Shown: one piece after another, positions 11,286-22,268 of the stretch
Layout of the letters: every line of letters starts with the position of its first letter
Numbering within the stretch: the first letter of the stretch is position 1
Source of the DNA: Panaeolus papilionaceus
Lineage: Eukaryota > Basidiomycota > Agaricomycetes > Agaricales
NCBI GenBank assembly: GCA_015501605.1
Contig: JADNRZ010000001.1
Span: 496,001-560,000 of the forward strand
Reading direction: 5' to 3'
Length of the DNA: 64,000 bases
Position numbers and translations under genes: made by a program
The notes under the pieces: model-generated
Told to the model about the DNA's origin: nothing
Database searches by the model: none
What the model saw: the letters and a program-made list of their open reading frames with translations, nothing else

Positions 11286-14024
11286 GGAATTATTTGGCGT
11301 CATTCACGTTGCGTCAACGAAGAGAGGAAGCAGCGAATGATACTTCGATCAGCCGTTGCACCTCTCTTGAGGAGTTCTTGGATCTGCCTATGGATATCAT
11401 TTATGAGGTTTGCGACTTCGTTGAAATTTGGGTGAGACTTATCACATCATGACATTGCTGTGGGATAGGCCTTTGGTTGGCTTCATCCAATTGAGCTCTA
11501 CAACCTTCTCAGAGCAAGCGAGGACATCCGTCTCGTTTTGCTCGACTCAAGTTCGACCAGCATGTGGCAAGCCTCCTATCGTAATCATCCGAACATCCCA
11601 GGACTGCCTTCAGACCTATCGGACTATGCCTGGTGGACAACCTTTATCTTTGGGCCGGATACATGTCAGGTATGTATTTTGGAGTCTTTGTACTTGAGTA
11701 ATCTTATACTTGAAGCTGAGAAATGCAACAGCAATGTGGCTGCGCAGGAGCCATTCCAAATTTCTGCTTTCGTTGGAGAATGTGTGACTCTTGTATGGTG
11801 CGTGTCACACTTTAATTACGAGCGTAATTATGACAATGGTTCTCATTTTAGCTCGAAAGATGTGCTCTCATCGATCACCTCACGCTACCAAGCAGGTTCT
11901 TGCGACGTTGCTCAGTCTTACACTTTGAACAGCTCTTCGTGATCATCCTTCCTGTCTCCAAACAATCCAGTGGTCAGTTTTCACAGTGTCGCTTGACAAT
12001 AGCCGGTTAATGTACCTCTCCCGTGCATAGCTTTTTCCTGGTTTTCGCCTCAAGTGTATTCCAAACGCGAGTTTAAATCTCGCGTCAATGAGATAATCCG
12101 ACGACTTGAACGGTTAAAAGACGAATCTGGGATTCCTTTATTCTTAGACGTGCATATAGAGCAGACAAAGTTGAAATTGCACCGAATGAGGGTGACTACT
12201 TGGATTCCTGCTTCCGTTGGGACAATATGGCTTCTGACACTCAGAACATTAGGACATTCATACCGCTGAAATGTGGGTTCAAGGGGTTTGGAATTCGGTT
12301 GAAGCAGTATATCAAGCTGATGTAAATAAAAGCGTTGAACGGTAAGAGTTTCGTGGTCCGTGTCGTTATAATACCCCACTCAAACATAAGTTTACAGATG
12401 GAAGGCACACCTGTCGAAAAAATACCCCGACCCCGTCATTCAAGACCTAACTGCTACTATTAGGAGCCTAGTTGAACGCGAAAGCCTGAGATTCAGCACC
12501 AAGGGTATGTACGTCGACCGCTCGCTTATGTCTTTAACAATTGAGTTTTTGCAGTGGCAAAGAAATATTTCGCCGAGCTGCAAATAGAGATAACATACCT
12601 CATGCGGCCCTATGAAAACTTGAGGCGAGAGCGGCAGCGACAACGTCTACAAAGGCTGTACGGAAAGGTCATCAACGAATGTGCCTTTTCATTTGTCGAC
12701 GCTGGTATAGGAGGACTAAACCCTGGATGGCAGCATTTTGCAACAACACTGCGTCAGGAGGAAACTACGAATCTAGAAGCTCTATTGGAAAGCGAATCAA
12801 AGCGCGACACATTTTCGCCTGACATGCGATCCCGGATACATGCCTTCGTGGGTGAATGGATATTGGCGGAGAAGCGGAAGCTTGTGGATGCGCTTGCTGA
12901 AACCCCGTGCCTTGACAACTGCACGCTGTCCGGGGGCAAGGAAGATGCGATCTACTTGGCCTGTGCGACTTTCAGATGTGTTGGCGGGCCTCATCCTCCC
13001 AATACCCGGACCAACACGTTCTTTGGATGGAGACAAGCACATGAACACTTTAGGTGCGAGCGCCAGGATGACGATTTTCGCGCTGTGGACTTGCCTCGTT
13101 ACGAATTCAATGAGCCTGTTTACAAGGCAGTGGTGTTCCTACTAAGGAGCTTGGGCTTGGATCCCAACGTAACGCGATGCAGCGACATTGACAGGCTAGA
13201 CCCGATATTTCTCTGTTTGAGTTGTCCAGAGGTCCATGGAAAAACCAGATCGAATGGGCGCCTACCAATGGCATGGAGAGATAGCGTGTGTATCCTCTTT
13301 TTGACTCAATCCGTTTCCCTCTCTTATGACATACCATCACAGGTTTTGCACCTTTTTGACCACTGGAATGCACATTATAGGACCGATCACAGCGAAGAGG
13401 TGCACCTAGCCATCATGAGCGAGTCAATGAAACAAATATTCCGGAAACACTCACAGCCATGCAAGCCCCAGCATCACCCTCAGATGTCGTGTTGGAGGTG
13501 CTGTCATTGCCCTGCCCGTCACCACTCTCGCAAGGATGTCCTCTCTCATTTAAAACTCGAGTGAGTCTATTCCTATTCGACACTGTTGAGCGTGACGTCG
13601 ATAACTATATCTATCATGGCCAATTAAAGCCACTCCGTGACATCCGCCATGCCTCATGAGGACTACTTCGTGCTCCCAACCAATCTTTGCAAGTATGATA
13701 TTCCCTCGAACGCCTTTAGGGTGACAATCGGACGCAACCTTTCTTGTTGTCAATGCCCAGACAGTCGACAATCAAAACTGTGGTATTTTCGAGACTTACG
13801 AAAGCACTTGAAGGACTTGTATGTATTCGACATTATTATTACTCTGCTCCCTCAACGAGGTGCTAAGTGCTAACCGCAAGTCTTGCTTGCTTAGACACAG
13901 AGTTACTGAGGCGATTCAAGGAGAAGACTATATTTTTGTTCAGCCATATGCAGGGGTGATTAAGTATTCTCGTCACGTTCTTGTCGAAGAAATTTCCTCA
14001 TTTCAGTATGTGAACGTTGCATAG
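11286..14024 (+). CDS. F-box protein with Cys/His clusters (left copy)
   Basis: Likely substrate adaptor of an SCF ubiquitin ligase. Exons: 11286-11431, 11469-11669, 11732-11797, 11852-11972, 12055-12191, 12253-12341, 12398-12504, 12555-13285, 13343-13560, 13630-13818, 13895-14024; phases agree throughout, giving at least 711 residues. The F-box is split by the first intron: LDLPMDIIYEVCDFVEIW, then LHPIELYNLLRASEDIRLVL. Next comes a 22-codon exon with a Cys cluster (QCGCAGAIPNFCFRWRMC), a helical middle, then two Cys/His clusters: CWRCCHCPARHH and CCQCP...LRKHLKDLH, the latter finger-like. The ATG is not identified: the first exon needs one base from an upstream exon. The 37-base intron 1 is unusually short. 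A diverged mirror copy lies at 22.3-25.3 kb. Confidence 0.75.
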
Positions 14025-14717
14025 TGGGTTAGTAATGGGAGGCTCTACAATGACAGTGCAAATTATCGAATATATAGGGGATCTAGAGATTGACATCGTG
14101 AAAAGATAATGCAGGGTTGGGCTTCTATACTCAGGGACAAAGTTATGTTGGTCGGTTTCGAGTGATCAAGCTATATGTCGAAGCTATGTGACAACGATAA
14201 TCAATTCTAAGACAGCAGACGAACATATTATCATTGTACGACCCCTAAATCTATGCGCAACTGTCGACTACAAATCTGCTAGCTAAAACGAAGGAAAAGG
14301 TCGATGAAGCGGCCGACCGCATTCCTCCAAACTTCAACCTGAAAACAGGGAAGGCATAATAGCGAAGGAAGGAGGAGGAGTGCTGTCTCCTCATTTTGTA
14401 CGATGCTACTCGGCGCCAAAGTACTTCCAAATACGCGCTGTTTTTATCAGCAATATTTACAATATAATGTGAAATCCTGTCAATCCGGGATCCCGAAGTG
14501 TGATAGGTTCGACTGAATTGATCATTGTCGAACTCTTTACTGCGTTACGCAATCAGGGAATGAATTACGGAAGTCGTTTGAATCCTTCAGAAGCCTCAGA
14601 ACAACTCGGAACGGGGTCGACGAAGCTGAAATTCAAGCAATATCAGCAGTCGGTTGTACATAAATTAGGCATAAATATAATAAACCTAGTAAGAAGTGAT
14701 GATCTACTCTATGGGTT
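14025..14717. other. Intergenic between convergent F-box and kinase genes
   Basis: Separates the stops of two convergent genes. No coding signal or repeat recognised. The equivalent interval in the mirror half (21644-22268) is of similar length. Confidence 0.4.
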
Positions 14718-16026
14718 TCAGAACCGGGGAAACTTTCGATGAAGTGTAGAGGAAGTATGATCCCGGAGGAAGCTATCAAGTTGCTCAAATGCCCCTGCAG
14801 CTGTGATTCTGTCCTCAGGCAGCTCGTGGGTCATACTAGCAAATATTTCTGTAACTGCATCGATATCCGTCTAGTCACAGAGAGGTCAGTAAACAGACTT
14901 AAAGGTGCTGAACAAGCAATAAAAACTCACTTTGAATTGGACAAGAGTATTGCCAAATTGCCACATATCTGCTCGGAAAGGACAGTACGGCGTAAAGAGG
15001 CGTGCTTCTGGAGGGACGGGCCGCCCACACTCCTCCAGTACCCTAGGGAACTTTGGAACCTTCCGTTCTTCAGGAGGAATGCTCTCTTCGAATAGGATAG
15101 CATCCTCGAAGTCAATTATGTACACGCGCGGTCGCCTGGACTCTCGTTTACGAAGTGACTCTGGTTGCCACTCAAGCACAAAGTTCTGCAGAAAGAGATC
15201 CTGATGAGCTATGCGGTTCTCATGAAGATACCTTATACCCTGGACAAATATGGTAGCAGTATTAGACAATGATAGCTTAAATGGCGATGGGAAATACAAA
15301 CCTCGAGAGCTTCTAATACCATGTAGAGGATGTCTTCTACTGAATTGTCCCATACGAAGGTTTCGAAAGCACAGCGCAGGTCGGTGTCGAGCTTTGGGAA
15401 AACAGCAAATGTAATATCATGGAAGGTGATTTCGGATATCATAGGAAGGATATGATTGCTGCTGAGCAAGATGTCAGGCTTCTTACTGTTGAGATAACGC
15501 AATATCTTCAAGTGGCTGTCGCCCTGCCCTCCCGACCTTATCACACGGATGATCACGTCGATACCGGTCTTTGTACGAGCCGCATGCTGCGAACCACTAT
15601 TAAGGGTAAAGAAAGTCCATCGAGATAACGACTTGCGCAGATCAGGGGCAAGAAAGTTGAATCCATTGGCCTCGGGGTATGAGCCAGGACCTTGAGGAGG
15701 CTCTTGAATGACGTTATAAGTATTGTCCCATAGGTCTATCCCATGTTTTTCAGTAAAAAAATGCGACAACAGTTGCCATTTGGCTCGAATTTGATGCTTT
15801 TCCAAGTTTATGTCAAACAGCGTCCTCCAATCTTTCACCGTCTTGGGGAGCTGGAGGCGTGGTGAGCTACATGTGGGGAGTCTAAAAGAGATTTTGATCT
15901 TACTTGGGATCTGTCGGGGAGAATTGTATCGGGCGCAGAGTGCTCAGAGCCGCGAGAAAGTTTCCTCTGGCTTACAATTACGAACAGGGCTGTTGTAGCA
16001 GCAAAGACGCAAGGTACGAAAGACAT
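14718..16026 (-). CDS. Protein kinase-like protein, membrane-anchored (intact left copy)
   Basis: Four exons on the minus strand (14718-14870, 14931-15239, 15302-15850, 15904-16026), all in phase, 377 residues. Residues 4-18 form a hydrophobic signal or anchor segment after the ATG. The kinase C-lobe is clear: HENRIAHQDLFLQN gives the catalytic loop with Asp near 238 and Asn near 243, and YIIDFEDA is the DFG-equivalent near 267. PYCPFRADMWQFG matches the helix after the activation segment. The N-lobe is divergent, with no clear glycine loop and DVIIRVI where the beta-3 Lys strand would be, as in many Agaricomycete kinase-like families. Activity is therefore uncertain. A damaged inverted copy lies at 20.4-21.6 kb. 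Confidence 0.78.
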
Positions 16027-16448
16027 GCTGAGCTTTTGGTATCGCGACGCCGTCTGCAGTGCACTGTGGACTGTGCAACAGATGGAAATCGAGAGAGAGC
16101 AAGTTGGTGATTGTTGTGGAAGTTGACAACCTGTGAAAAAAGACGAAGTTCTAACTGCTCTAAATCAGAGATTCGATCGTCAGTGCGTGACACAGTGTAA
16201 CACTGTGCGTTTGTGTGTCGTCTCAGCTGGGCCTTCACAAAAACAAGTAAAATGGACGCCAACCGTGACAGTCCTGCCTGTCTTCCTGTTTTTGGCTCGT
16301 TCACAAAGGAGACAACTGGCCCGTGCTCAAAATCCAATCATCGGTACTGGTACTATTATCATAAGCTCAGACAACTACCAAGGACTTATCAATGCACGGA
16401 AGAGCAGGTCGGATGTAGATTCTAGAAATATATTGTGAACGAGGGTAA
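16027..16448. other. Intergenic between kinase and small gene
   Basis: No convincing coding region; upstream sequence of the left kinase is here, CT/GA-mixed without a TATA box that I could place. Confidence 0.35.
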
Positions 16449-16972
16449 TCAGAACCACCAGGTGACCCCCAATGCGACAAGGACTTCCTTGTCAACGACG
16501 ATCCTATATTCATGTTGAACAATGTCATGGGGGCGTTGGCATCTCCGCTGGCAGGAATGAGGCGCAACTCTGCCTTTCCGAAGGTCCCGGGGGGGTTGTT
16601 AAGGCAGTCCTAGAGAGTTTCGTTCAAAGGGGTGTAGCATAAAGACAATCCCACTCACCCATCATTAACGGGGAACAGATCCTCTGCTGTCTTGTAAATG
16701 AACCAATCGTAGGTTCCGTCACCGAAGGGAAAATAAATCTTCGGCTAGATGTACGGGTGAGCCCACGTTTGAACTTGACAAAGGAGGCCGTTGGGACTCA
16801 CTCCCTGAACCATCTCATGGACGCCTGTTGCGATTCGAATGAACATAGTCGGATTGTTGTTTGTATCGAGGAGATAAAACTTGAATTTGCTATTGACCTG
16901 ATCAAATGATGTCAGAGTGAAGTTAAGAACAGGATATTTAAGCCGAGAGGTTCGAACCACATTGTTGTTCAT
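16449..16972 (-). pseudogene. Small beta-rich protein gene, left copy, probably decayed at its 3' end
   Basis: Unnamed family shared with the gene at 18969-19500. From the ATG at 16972 exons encode MNNNV, then SKFKFYLLDTNNNPT and VHEMVQG; after a 57-base GTGAGT...TAG intron follow KIYFPFGDGTYDWFIYKTAE, then GTFGKAELRLIPASGDANAP and MTLFNMN. The conserved end, RIVVDKEVLVALG, is one base out of frame with the preceding exon, and the junction before the GTFGKAEL exon closes only with a weak GTTAAT donor. A run of seven C/G bases near 16590 may be the weak spot. The family looks like a compact beta domain of about 120 residues. Function unknown; I call it a probable pseudogene, but errors in my splice model could mimic this. 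Confidence 0.5.
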
Positions 16973-18968
16973 AGTTTGAACTTGAGTGTTCCAATGAAGT
17001 TGAAGTAAGGGAGGTTAAATGATGATGGGTGTCGTTGGATTCGTTGTAATCCTTTTATTTGCGTTCGAGAGGGGGAAATTACAGGAGGTGAAAGGTGAAT
17101 CCAGTCCCGATCTGAGAGGACTCAGACCGTGGCAGGTGGATTGAAATCGGGACGAGGGCTGACCTCGAGATCTCGAGGGTATTGCATTTCACACTGAATT
17201 AGTAAAGCATAGGAGAAGAATGGATTTGCAGGATGATGAAGTATGAGCATAATTGGTAGGACTGTTTTTATTATTTTGATCTGGGCGCCTAGTAACGTTC
17301 AATATTTGATGTGCAGTGTTCAATAGAATTGAAACCCCCTCCCTTGGGAACAACGGGAACACGAATGAAGTATTTGATGCGTACCGTAGGAGCGTTGGAA
17401 GAGGAGGTATGGCTGGCATAATGAGCCTCATTCTTTCGATATGCACGCTGTGCAATGTCGCGCCCAGTCCTTAATTATGTACCGCCATTCGGGATTCCCC
17501 ATCGAGAAAAATACGGTGTTGTTTTGTGGTGGTTTCGGTTGTAAATTTATGCAGTTAATTGTATGAAAATGTTTAAAAACACGCCCAGGTAGTCTTTTCA
17601 ATCCCCTCCACGAACGTTTGAGCATCCACTGGAGTCAGACTCATGGTCAAGCTTAATTCTTGCTACTGGGTCCCGAACGCTTCCAAGCTCATATCGTGCG
17701 CGTCGATCCGGTCCCGGGAGACGTGTGCATCTGGGGCGAGTGCTAGACATTGTCCGATAGGCGCTCAATTCACCAATTCAGCCTCACGCTTGTGCTTCGT
17801 AGCTGGGATCCATCGTCCCAGTGGAGTTGACCCTACGTCATCTAGTGGCCGAGGAACAATCTATTTCGTACACTGAATTGTTTTTGTTTTACAATATTGA
17901 CATTTGAATGTTGCCCATAACTACAAGGGAAGCCTCTCAAGGTGCAGTGCTCAGGGGTAAGCGAATCGAACCATAGATAAAGGATTGTCTGGCTACTGGG
18001 ACAGGCCATAATGGCATCGAGGTATCCTTTATTACAATTGGCTAAAAGAACTCTTCGCAAACCTCTTACTTTATCGATGGGCCAGAGTCAAGAGCAACCG
18101 TCACCTACCCTAATCAATCCTTCTGGGAAAAATGCGGCTGAATCGAAGAAGAAATTTTGATGAATTTCATTTGTTTATGACTACTAGAAAGCTACAAGCG
18201 TCTTACCAAACCTACCGACATGGGTTCTAGCAATATGATGTATGTAGAGGTACGCTTTACTTGATAGAACGTTATTGATGGCTGGGCACACCTCAAATGA
18301 CATGATCATGACATCGGAAGATGACAGTCAAGGGTGGTACCGGCCGCCCACATGGTGCTCGACCATGCCCAGACGTTGAATTTTTATCTTGTCAAGGATT
18401 TTGCAAACAATCTATGCTTCCACGAGTGACTTTATCCACCATCTATTGGAAAACTCGAGGTTAATCATCAGGAAAACTGATTTGGGTAATAGGCGCCCGT
18501 AGGCACAAAGGTGTCCAGTGCATTCAATTTGAAACTGCCTTTGAAAGTATTTAACCCTTTTAATTCATAGATAATGTATTAGGGTTGTTGCGCTGGAGTA
18601 TGCACTCTCAGCCTGAGCATGATGTGCAGTATCGGATTGCACTGGCTTCTTTTCTCCTTTTGAGCTTCTACAATCTAATACTGCATGTAACGCTCAAACA
18701 AATACATGTTTACCGCGTATCTACAGTACACACACTTTATTTAATTCATCCGATATCATCCTTCGCTGATCCGTACCTGTCTAGAGGAGTATTGTTTCCT
18801 CGTTTACCCACCAGGACAAATCGAAAGCATATCAGAGTCACATATAGGAGTTTGTACGAGACTAAGTTTAATGCAAACAAGGGGCTACAAACTTCGTCAA
18901 GTTATAAAACCCTGTCTCATTCTACTCTTCAATTTCACCTGAGCGCCCAACTTCGCGGCTTCTTCGTG
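16973..18968. other. Spacer at the centre of the mirror-image block
   Basis: About 2 kb between the two small genes, around the fold point of the inverted duplication. No gene recognised. A TATA-like box (TATAAAA, about 18903-18909) precedes the right small gene by about 60 bases. A weak 30-base likeness between 18007-18036 and 8272-8301 was noted but not pursued. Confidence 0.4.
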
Positions 18969-19500
18969 ATGTCAAACATTCTGGTAAGTAATGAGTGTAT
19001 ATCACAAGCTCGGACAAGCGTCTCGTTAACCCTTTCAGATCAACGCTAGATTCAAGTTCTATCTCCTCAACACAAACAACGAGCCTACTCCATTCGCTGG
19101 CTCTGTCAGTGATGTATCAGAGACTATGCATGATGTAAGTGACACCCTCCTTTTTACTCTGAACGATCTCTTATGAGTCGTTATAGTCGGGAATTCTGTT
19201 AACTTCGATGATGGTACCACCCGCTGGATTGTCTATAAGTCTACCGATAATCTCTTTAGGATGCCAGACGAGTGAGAGATAAACCGCTGCTCGCTTTAAA
19301 TTCATTTTTATTAACGTATCTGCGATAGTTATCCCTTGACAAATCACCCCCCAGCCACCTACGGTAGAGCCGAACTTCGATTGACTCCTGAGAGTGGTGC
19401 CGTTGGCTCCCCTATAGCTTTGGTGGAAGTTATACCGAAAACTCACGCCGTTGTTGTCGATAGAGAGGTCCTCGCTGCTTTGGGAGTCATTGAAGCCTAG
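18969..19500 (+). pseudogene. Small beta-rich protein gene, right copy, frame-damaged
   Basis: Same family and order as the gene at 16449-16972. Exon 1 (18969-18983, MSNIL) and exon 2 (19039-19134, RFKFYLLNTNNEPTPFAG, ending ETMHD) join in phase. Exon 3 in the homologous frame reads FDDGTTRWIVYKSTDNLF, and the last exon reads TYGRAELRLTPESGA and VVVDREVLAALGVIEA before TAG at 19498-19500. Between exons 2 and 3 one base is missing relative to the left copy, so the spliced frame runs through exon 3 in the wrong register and returns to the right one in exon 4. Either a one-base deletion has damaged exon 3 or splice sites differ from my choice. Function unknown. Confidence 0.5.
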
Positions 19501-20380
19501 ATTCGGCTCATATATGTGGCAGGGGACATTCTCCTTTTGTAGTACTTTGCAGTGACATCTGACTCTGAATCGCCAATTATTTCTAAAACGTCGTGCCTCA
19601 GTACATCTGAAATCATATTCAAAGCCTCATAGAAAGCCTCATAATTTCTTCATTTCATTTTTACAGATGTCGTGATGAAAAAGTAGCGCACTCCTGGCCA
19701 TTGTACGATGAGTAGGATAAGCATATCATGACCACTGTGACTGGTGTTGATGGCTGTTGAGGTTGTGCTCATTCGGCAGTTGCCGATGTCGGACACAATG
19801 GGTCTACTAGTAATTGCACCTCACCAAGGCACCAAGGGGCTACATATGTAGATCGAAATTTTCAGATCTGTGTGTGGTTTCGGGATGACGTCATGTCGTG
19901 TTTGGATTCGTGTATCTACCTAAGTGCACTCTTATACACCGTTTCAAAAGTTTTTGCGTCTTCCTTGCATATAATTCGGCTACCCATGGCCATGAGTCTG
20001 CAGACCGTGACCGAGGCCGGATGAGAAAAAGGGGCATGGCACAATAGCACTTATATAGTATGCTTAAAGCAGTCTGTTTCTTTTCAAGTGCGACAATTAT
20101 ATGCATTGATGTTTAAAATTTTGCGTTTTCAAGAAAAATCGCTCCAAAATTTCCGATCGAATTGCCTCTTGGTATATCTGCCAGGGGGGTGGTTGGTTCT
20201 GTATCATATCTTGGCGGAGCTGATCGTTCTGCATTCGATGAATTTCTCACATCTTGTTCAACGACAGTCATCCATGGACTTGACCACCACGCAATTCCAA
20301 CTGTACTTGCAGTTGTTTTACTTCCAGTCCTTCCCTCCTCTATTCTTGAAGTTTTCGTTTTGATTTCATCGTCAAGTCCT
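19501..20380. other. Intergenic stretch
   Basis: No gene recognised. Just before 20381 an in-frame hydrophobic stretch (TVLAVVLLPVLPSSILE, about 20301-20351) matches the position of the anchor in the left kinase but has no ATG, so the right kinase may have lost its original start. Confidence 0.4.
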
Positions 20381-21643
20381 ATGCAGAGCTTTGTCGTCAA
20401 CAGGGAAAAACTTGGGTTGGGGGATAAACGCTCTTCTGACTCAGAGGTTAAGACTGCCATACCAAATAGATCCGAAGTAGGTGACAATACACAGAAAATA
20501 TAGCCGTGTCGTGTTAACCTAATCTTCATCAACTTCGACAGCTCCCTCTGACCTTGAAAGATTGGAGGGCACTCTTCGATGAGGAACTAGTGAATCACCA
20601 AGTGCGGGCTAAGTGGCAGCTCTTATTCAATTTCTTCGCCGATCTCCGCGGGGTTAGACTGTGGGACAATACCGACGAGGTTCATCATGCACCTCTAGGG
20701 ATCGACCTGTACCCAGAACCCAACGGTTTCAACTTTCTCGCTCCGAATTTAAAAAGGTCTTTGAGCCGCTGGCCTCACTTTACCCTCCACAGTGGGGCAC
20801 AACATGCGGCACGTACGAAATCCGGTACTGATGTGATTATTCGTGTCATCACATCGGGGGGCCAGGGAGACAGTCATCTGAAACTGTTGCGTTACCTCAA
20901 TAGCAAGAAACCTGATATCTTGCTCAGTAGTAACCACATACTCCCTATGATTTCTGAGATTGTCTTCAACGACATCACCTTCGGAGTCTTTCCCAAACTG
21001 GATACAGATCTCCGCTTTGCATTCGCAACCATCATCTGGGACAATTCGGTTGGGGATCTTTTGTACATGTTGCTGGACGCTCTCAACGTCAGTATTCCCC
21101 TAATTTCTTCTCTAACAGCTATCTTATCATGCTACGCCTTCGTTCAGGGAGTGAGGTATCTGCATGAAAATCGTATCGCACATCAGGATCTCTTCCTGCA
21201 GAACTTTATGGTCGAATGGCAGCCAGAGTCTCTTCACAAACAAACGTCTACGCAGTCATGTTCCCTGAAGGCACAAAGACCGAAGACATGGTTGTGCCGA
21301 AGTTTCCGAGGGTCCTTGAGGAATGTGGGCGCCCAATTCCCCCAGAAGCACGACTTTCCAAACCGTACTGTCCCTTCCGGGCAGACATGTGGCAATTTGG
21401 TGAAATACTTGTTCATTTCAAGGTCAGTACCTATCCGCTCACTTTTACAGTCGCTTTGCCGATTCATGTTCATTGATTTAACATCAATAGCCCGATATCG
21501 ATGTAGTGACCGAAATCTTCGCCAACATGGTACACCAGCTCCCCGAGGACAGAATTACGGCCGCTCAAGCTTATGAGCAACTCGATACCTTCCTCCGTAA
21601 CCAAGTGCCTTCTACGCTTCATCGAAAATTTCCCTCCTTTTAA
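20381..21643 (+). pseudogene. Protein kinase-like gene, right copy, frameshifted and lacking the DFG-like motif
   Basis: Inverted paralogue of the kinase at 14718-16026. Exons 20381-20476, 20542-21087, 21148-21422 and 21491-21643 match the left copy one for one. The catalytic loop HENRIAHQDLFLQN is intact. Just after PESLHKQ the frame breaks: the following homologous segment (VYAVMFPEG...VPKFPRVLEECGRP) is in another frame, with about 16 bases missing. Within that segment the six codons for DFEDAI are missing too, so the metal-binding Asp is gone. No intron can bridge the break; the only GT...AG there is 10 bases. The first in-frame ATG (20381) also lies after the hydrophobic anchor. Upstream exons otherwise stay open, so decay is probably recent, or a truncated product is made. 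Confidence 0.75.
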
Positions 21644-22268
21644 AACTCAGTGGATTTTACATCTGCTTATCATTATTGATAACGTTACGACTTCTTAATA
21701 ATTATGTGATACAAAAGTTCGATTCCCAATGGTTGAATTACATGAGAACGTTTCTGACCATAATCAATATCAATTCAGTCGGATCTCTCACGAAGATTTG
21801 CTAGTATTTAGTATAAGGGATTGGCTAGTCTCGGAGGATAACTCGCGGGAGAGGAATCAGGATGGGAACAAGGGTGATTGGGGTGATTTTCGCATTCTAT
21901 TCGAGTATCTATCCGGGTGGGCTGCGTGTCATGACGAAGGAGATAGGGGCACGAAAATTTTGGGCATAATATTGGGAACGTTTGAAATTCCTGTCGAAGG
22001 TGTAAATTGGGAACTTCTCGAAATATACCTTGCGAGATGAGACAGGGTAGTCCTCTCGCATTAGGGACTGGCATTAAATTGAGACCTTGGATAGTCTGCA
22101 TGTCTATTTTTATGCCTATACCGTGCACTGCAAAGGGAAATAGTAGAGTGGGTTCTTTCACCGGTTCCTTGTACGCTTCCTATCCTCGAATACGAATGTC
22201 TCTAATATATCACTGGGGTTCTTCGCGTCTTCCATGTCAGATTAAAGGTAGCAAATTGCTGAAATGGG
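21644..22268. other. Intergenic between convergent kinase and F-box genes
   Basis: Counterpart of 14025-14717. The open frame at 21729-22040 shows no family signal. Nothing else seen. Confidence 0.4.

Noticed and set aside
16741..16800. In-frame TAG in the left small gene
   Set aside because: A GTGAGT...CTAG intron of 57 bases removes it in phase, at the same place as an intron in the other copy.
20162..20503. Upstream extension of the right kinase frame
   Set aside because: No ATG precedes the hydrophobic stretch; used only as evidence for a lost start.
21700..21740. tRNA-like GTTCGATTCCC box
   Set aside because: No acceptor or anticodon stem can be formed upstream; no tRNA called.
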